Below are positions 59,255-64,000 of a stretch of 64,000 nucleotides of DNA, one piece after another. The stretch is from Anastatus disparis. Taxonomy: Eukaryota > Arthropoda > Insecta > Hymenoptera > Eupelmidae. The notes below the pieces were generated by a model. The model was not told the DNA's origin and made no database searches. It saw only the letters and a program-made list of their open reading frames with translations. Both the position numbers and the translations under genes were made by a program. How positions within the stretch are numbered: position 1 is the stretch's first letter; every line of letters begins with the position of its first letter. The DNA lies in NCBI GenBank assembly GCA_017163975.1, contig JAFFSR010000309.1, positions 2,148,001-2,212,000 on the forward strand, written 5' to 3'.

Positions 59255-60411
59255 TGTAACGTTTTTCCCTTTTGGGAGGGGAAATACGTGTTAACTCCTG
59301 TTGCCAGACGCTTCAGTGACTTACCAGGGTAAGATCGGCAAGAGTTGGAGGGATTGGTCGGTGGAAAGTGAAGGAAAGTAACTGGGTTCAACACGTTTGG
59401 TTATACTAGGGAGTACCTTGGCTTTATTGTACTCATAAAACTCATGTACAACGACGATTACAATAATGAAATAATAATAACGTATCAATCAAATCTAAAC
59501 CTAATATTTTTATATAATGCAAAAAAACTAACCTAACCTTAAATGAAAATATAATTTACAAAAGTAATTATCTTGGCCACTTAACGGCCAATTAATAAAT
59601 GAATCAAATCAATTAATAATTTTTAATGAATCTGAATGATAGTTTATTTTAACTAATAGATTCTACGGCCTGGACGGTCTAAAATATACTGGCGGCTTTT
59701 ATCTGCAACAATGTACAAAACAAAAGAGACAAATGATTAATAACTAATTATAATGATACTAATAGGCAATGGCACCTAATACCGTTATACTTAATCCTAC
59801 GGTAATAATGATGGTGGGTAGCCGGCTCCCTTAATTATCTAAATTACAAATCTCTATAGGCATGCGGGACCTTTAGGTGATGTAAAGACAATGAGTGGCC
59901 GATATCCTTAACTTATTCTAATGTCTTAATAACTACGCAACAGTCGGACGGAGTCCTTTAACCTAACATTACGAAATGTATTGGGTGGACGACACCCTTA
60001 ACTTATTCTAAGTTCTAATATTTACACGTGGTTTGTCGGAGTCCTTTAAACTAATATCAAACATGTACTGGGTGGACGACATCCTTAATATATTCTATGA
60101 ATCACGTAATGGCGGACGCGACAGCTGTGGGTGGACAATACCCTTAATTAAGCCCGTTGCGATATGTGAGATAGAATATAATATTGTGGGTGGACGTCAC
60201 CCTTAAATTCAGCGGCGCAAAATCGACATTGCGGCGACGGCAAAAAAGTTGCAAGTGTATGCTTTAGGTAGCATAGATTTACGCCTGTGTGCTCACTTGA
60301 CGTAACTCTAATGCAATCAGCATATGCACTGTAGTGTAGACCTGTGTGCACACTTGGTCTACCATTATATGCAAGAGAGAAGCTCTGCCTAAGCTGTGGT
60401 GCTCCACAAGC
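59255..60411 (-). repeat. Retroelement-like repeat, direct copy 2
   Basis: Starts TGTAACGTTTTTCCCTTTTG and follows copy 1 throughout. It has five rather than three hairpin modules (near 59893, 59982, 60071, 60131 and 60188) and a degenerate membrane-anchor frame. It ends at GCTCCACAAGC, where minisatellite begins. Confidence 0.6.
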
Positions 60412-60514
60412 TATGTATATTGACGTGCGTGTGCATGCATGCAAATCGACATGAAATGTCCCACATATATAGAAAAGCCTGTGATTATGAGTACGTACGA
60501 GTTGACATGAAATG

Positions 60515-60551
<37 letters not shown>

Positions 60552-60881
60552 CCTGTGTGTGTTCGTGCGCATTGGCATGAAATGTCTCATAGATATAAAC
60601 CTGTATGTGCGTGCGTTCCAATTGACGTGAAAAATCCCATGTTCATTAAAGGCTGTGTGCATGCATGCGAATAGACATGTAATGTCCCATATATATGGAC
60701 CTAAGGGTACTCGGACGGGTGTGCGCGCGTTGTCATGAAACGTACTACATATATAGAAAACCAGTACTTATGAGTACGTGCTAGCCGACATAAAATGTCC
60801 CATGTATGTATGTATGTATATAAATATATATAAACCAAAAAATATACGGGTCCACAGGTACAAGTTGACATGAAACGGAGC

Positions 60882-60934
<53 letters not shown>

Positions 60935-60960
60935 ACATATGTATCAATGCGCATACACCA
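60412..60960. repeat. ~60-bp minisatellite with GACATGAAATGTCCCATATAT motif
   Basis: About eight degenerate units, each with TTGACATGAAATGTCCCATA (a GACAT-GAA-ATGTC dyad) and a GTGTGYGTGCGTGCG stretch, at about 60440, 60503, 60575, 60625, 60675, 60733, 60788 and 60858. (TA)n tracts lie at about 60522-60550 and 60883-60930. Confidence 0.8.
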
Positions 60961-61249
60961 TGAACATTAAAATATATTATAAAGCATCTATATTCATTGG
61001 GACTGCGCATTTCCGATTGCGCAGTTTATGCTGGCTGAAAACGATGAAGAAAAAAAATAACGAGAATAGGACATTTCGAAATTTCAAACTGCATTTTCTC
61101 GTGATTGAGTGAACCGATTGTAATCAATTTTTTTTGGAATTAAAGATAATGAAAATCTTTAAATATTATTAATTGTATTTATGTGCATATATCGATGTAT
61201 TTTTATGGGATTCAATTTTGAAATTTTTGAAACCTTATTTTAAAGTATA
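60961..61249. other. AT-rich DNA, no gene seen
   Basis: No repeat or coding motif recognised. Confidence 0.5.
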
Positions 61250-61315
61250 AGAGGAGCGCCTCGACGTTTTCGGATTCGTACCTCAACTCGCCGTCGAGGC
61301 GCTACCGCGCCTCTT
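61250..61315. other. GC-rich hairpin, possible tRNA-related box
   Basis: GAGGAGCGCCTCGACG and CGTCGAGGCGCTACCGCGCC form long inverted arms around a 25-base loop in otherwise AT-rich DNA. On the minus strand GGTACGAATCC resembles a pol III B box (GGTTCGANNCC), and GCGCGGTAGCGCCTCG lies upstream where an A box would be. It may be a SINE head or simply a hairpin. Confidence 0.35.
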
Positions 61316-61749
61316 GATAATAATCTTTCTTATTATAAGATATTTTGTCAGTACTCACCCTTATTTACCCATGAAACTGTGTATTTGTTGTAAGAATCAA
61401 CAAATAAATAGTTATTTGTTACTCTGATCGTTGTTAGAATTACTCGTACTAATCTTGAATCAGCTGGAAACTAAGAAATAATATTTAATATGGAGTAATC
61501 ATATTATATTTTATTTTATAATTCAAATTCAAAATTAAGAAATAAAATTTAGATTTAAAATTTCTATTTTAAATAATATTAAAATTTATAAATAGAATTT
61601 ATATCTAAATATGTTATAATAATTAGAATTATACACTTACATGAATTTAATATGCACCCGGTGTATAGAAATCTATCACACCTATTCGTACTTTTCTTTT
61701 CAGAGTATGTGCTTCTTTCGAATGAGACTAATTTGATCACTCTACAATG
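61316..61749. other. AT-rich DNA, no gene seen
   Basis: No supported feature. Confidence 0.5.
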
Positions 61750-62463
61750 AATTATCTTCTATCATTCAAAGTCCTGACCCACTCGACAGATACATTTCCA
61801 AGTTCGATGTTCAATTTCTCCAACATCTTGAGAAAGTTATATCAGAATCAGCACTATTTGAGGAAGTCGATTCAAGTTATTTTTAACAGCTTCGGATGTA
61901 GAACCTTTTTTCACTTGTTCGTATACTTTTGTTATTTAACTATTTATAGCACTGAACGCTGACTGGGCAACTGACTTTGATAAATCTATTATACTACAAA
62001 AACTAGACAAACTTGCAAGTCCATGGCCAAGTATACAAGTAGCAAGAACATTATATCTGTTAACTTTATACGTATTGTCCATAAGAACTTTCTCTCTTGT
62101 TAGAGTGTACAGTTGCTTATTCATCACAAAAATCACAATTCATATTAATTTTGAATCCTTATCCTCGAAAAGAGGTTTCAATAAATTTTATCTTATGATG
62201 GCACACATTGCAACACAATTTTTCTAACATAGAAGATGGAACGTTGATATCAACATTTCAATTTTTTGCCCTGGAACTTGAAAATTCTGTTCTTTTTAGT
62301 TTAGTAAAAGAAGTAGAGGGTCTACTTCTCTCAGCTTCAGGAGAATTTTTTTACTCCTACCAAGAAATTTCCTTGGTCTCTTTTTAGATCTTCCTGTAGA
62401 TCGTTTTCTATCTTGATGTTAGTTATGAAATCTGCCTCTTGTATCACTTTTATTATTTGACAT
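61750..62463 (-). pseudogene. Mutator-like transposase N-terminal relic
   Basis: The minus strand begins at Met 62463 (MSNNKSDTRGRFHN), followed by a basic KRSTGRSKKRPRKFLGR stretch, CCNVCHHKIKF (Cys/His), then YKVNRYNVLATCILGHGLAS, LSSFCSIIDLSKSVAQSAF and GNVSVEWVRTL. The succession resembles insect proteins with a Mutator-like transposase domain (a conserved G-x-G-L/hydrophobic block before a F-x-x-I motif). Several stops and frame changes show it is dead. Similarity is by eye and moderate. Confidence 0.45.
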
Positions 62464-63043
62464 TTTTGAGGTTCGTATTCTTAATGTTAATTCAAGCTTT
62501 TTACATTTTAAATACACTTTCTATTTAGATAAACGTAGAATTTCAGATGCACATAAAAAAATGAAATAACTCGCGAACGTGTAATTTATTAAAAATTAAT
62601 AATTTTCCGTAAATTAAACCACAAAACCTACTAATAATTTTTTTAAATGCAATTTAAATAAACAAACTTACTGTAAACTGACCATACTATCAGCTGAGAC
62701 TGACTGTCATATAGCGAAATGATACGAGCCGAAAGCGCGAACGCGCGAAATTCAGATTGATAAAAAATTACATGAATAACTATGTATCACTCGTTTCTTT
62801 ACAAAATCAAAACGGAATCAAATATGGATGTAAAACTTTGTAGAACTTAAATCAAGATAAATATTTTGTTAAAATTTAAAAAATAAACTCTTTTTTTTTT
62901 AACTAAACCTAAAAAAATCAATAAAAATTTTAAAAATTTAATTTAAAATAATTCTTGAAATTTCTTAAATTTGTAAAAATTATATCATTATATACTTTAT
63001 AAATAAAAACAAAATCAAATCTCTTAAATAAACTTTTTAGAGA
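62464..63043. other. AT-rich DNA, no gene seen
   Basis: No supported feature. A short GC-richer patch (GAGCCGAAAGCGCGAACGCG, near 62730) is unexplained. Confidence 0.5.
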
Positions 63044-63047
63044 TTAA

Positions 63048-63476
63048 GAGGCGGTCGGAACCAAATCGGTGGCTTAGTTCGGTGCTTGCAATAAATGCTT
63101 ATAATAATTTATTCATTTATTAATATGGTAAAAATATAGTCATTTCCTCTAGTCATGTATATAAAGAATAATTTAAAATAGTTAAAGCCACAAAAGTATA
63201 CAAATTATTGTTAAAAAGCGAAAAATGCCACCTAACAATCGACACGACAGTTTTTTGCATGCGGTATATGTCAAGTCAGTTTGATATTTGTAATAAATGC
63301 TTATAATAATTTATTCACTCATTCATATGGTAAAAATATAGTCATTTCCTCTAGTCATGTATATAAAGAATAATTTGAAATGATTTAAGCCATAAAAATA
63401 TACAAAATATTATCGTAAAGCGAAAAATGCTGTCTTGATATATACCGCAAGTCACCGATTTGGTTCCGACCGCCTC
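63048..63476. mobile_element. 429-bp TTAA-flanked MITE with internal duplication
   Basis: Ends GAGGCGGTCGGAACCAAATC and its inverted match GATTTGGTTCCGACCGCCTC, with TTAA on both sides (63044-63047, 63477-63480). Inside, a ~143-bp unit starting ATAAATGCTTATAATAATTT is present twice in direct orientation (about 63087-63229 and 63290-63431). No ORF. Confidence 0.85.
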
Positions 63477-63699
63477 TTAATTTATGATTTATGAATTATT
63501 GAATCAAGTAATGAAAAAATAAGTTCTTATAGTGTTTTAATAAGATTAGCTAAAAATTTGAGAAAAATCTCAAAATAGCAAAATTAACAAAAAAATCAAT
63601 TAAAAGTTTATCCTACTAATTTCTTCATAAAAACGAAACTAAATGAGATAGGGTAAAAAAAACTTGTTGGAGCTTATTCTTTAGTAAATTTCCTATATA

Positions 63700-63755
63700 A
63701 AAAAGCAATAAACCCAAATTTGATGTTGGGACCAGAAAAAAGGTGTTTTGTGCCC
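63700..63755 (-). mobile_element. TTAA-flanked transposon end (GGGCACAAAACACC), right
   Basis: The reverse complement starts GGGCACAAAACACCTTTTTT at 63755, next to TTAA (63756-63759). Inverted partner of 50527. Confidence 0.55.
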
Positions 63756-63762
63756 TTAAAGA

Positions 63763-64000
63763 AAAATCTATTCCAGGACCATGGACAGTTGTCTCTGCAA
63801 ATATACATGTCTCTGAACCCTCATCACGAGCTTGTTATAAATATATTATTATATTCGAGTACCTATTTGAACGATATTTAGAACTAAAACCTTTTCATAA
63901 TGCTGATAGCGAGAACGTAATTCAGGCGTTAGGAGAGTTAATTATTAAAAGATGGGGTTGTTCTCAGCATTTATTGACTAATAATAAATTAGGATTCAAG
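63763..64000 (+). pseudogene. Retroelement integrase core fragment, runs off the window
   Basis: An open plus frame, partial at both sides, reads IPGPWTVVSANIHVSEPSSR, then YKYIIIFEYLFERYLELKPF, then VIQALGELIIKRWGCSQHLL and TNNKLGF. This follows the integrase core of Ty3/Gypsy-like elements (P-W-x-x-V-S-x-D...Y-I-L-I-F...L-I-x-R-W-G...L-x-D-N-G). Both positions where catalytic Asp is expected are Asn here (SAN, TNN), so it would be inactive. It starts immediately after the right TTAA transposon end. Confidence 0.65.

Overview
The window looks like AT-rich arthropod (probably insect) nuclear DNA made almost entirely of nested repeats. Insect ancestry is suggested by an errantivirus-type Gypsy element with an env gene, Bel/Pao and Penelope relics, and several families of small TTAA-flanked elements. 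A hymenopteran host is possible, but nothing here proves it. I see no intact single-copy host gene. The only host-derived coding sequence is a damaged partial copy of the RNA polymerase III largest subunit (POLR3A/RPC1), present twice in inverted orientation.

Layout. 0-1 kb: micro- and minisatellites. 1.1-2.05 kb: a palindrome and a Penelope-like reverse transcriptase relic. 2.5-6.8 kb: dispersed repeats and degenerate ~160-bp tandem repeats. 6.8-7.6 kb: an open N-terminal fragment of a Helitron replicase-helicase. 7.7-15.8 kb: a young but broken errantivirus-like provirus (two LTRs, gag, protease, RT, RNase H, integrase, env) inserted just downstream of that fragment. 15.8-16.8 kb: the non-coding tail of the interrupted repeat and an inverted copy of the first 185 bases. 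18.07 kb: a Helitron 3' end. 19.2-19.7 kb: short tandem repeats.

20.3-33.4 kb: an inverted duplication of the RPC1 pseudogene. The left copy is split by an 8,145-bp insertion with CCCACACAGC terminal inverted repeats, which carries about 40 copies of a 153-bp satellite. The right copy keeps the unoccupied site. 33.8-36.4 kb: a second, inverted copy of the Helitron-fragment repeat. It preserves the empty site of the provirus and itself carries a 664-bp foldback element whose empty site is kept in the first copy. 37-41.5 kb: a TTAA element and a minus-strand Bel/Pao pseudogene. 41.5-45.1 kb: LTR-like, pyrimidine-rich and tandem repeat DNA. 45.4-48.9 kb: a DNA transposon with ~500-bp inverted repeats and a transposase broken only by two TAG codons.

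50.5-63.8 kb lies between inverted TTAA-GGGCACAAAACACC ends. It holds a 1.07-kb palindrome, an overlapping 5.5-kb palindrome with 2.4-kb arms, two direct copies of a ~1-kb retroelement-like unit, minisatellites, a Mutator-like transposase relic and a 429-bp TTAA element. The last 240 bp are an integrase fragment running off the end.

Because several repeats occur twice, insertion borders and target duplications can be read from occupied and empty sites inside this one window. That is the strongest evidence offered here. All family names rest on motif recognition by eye; no database search was run.
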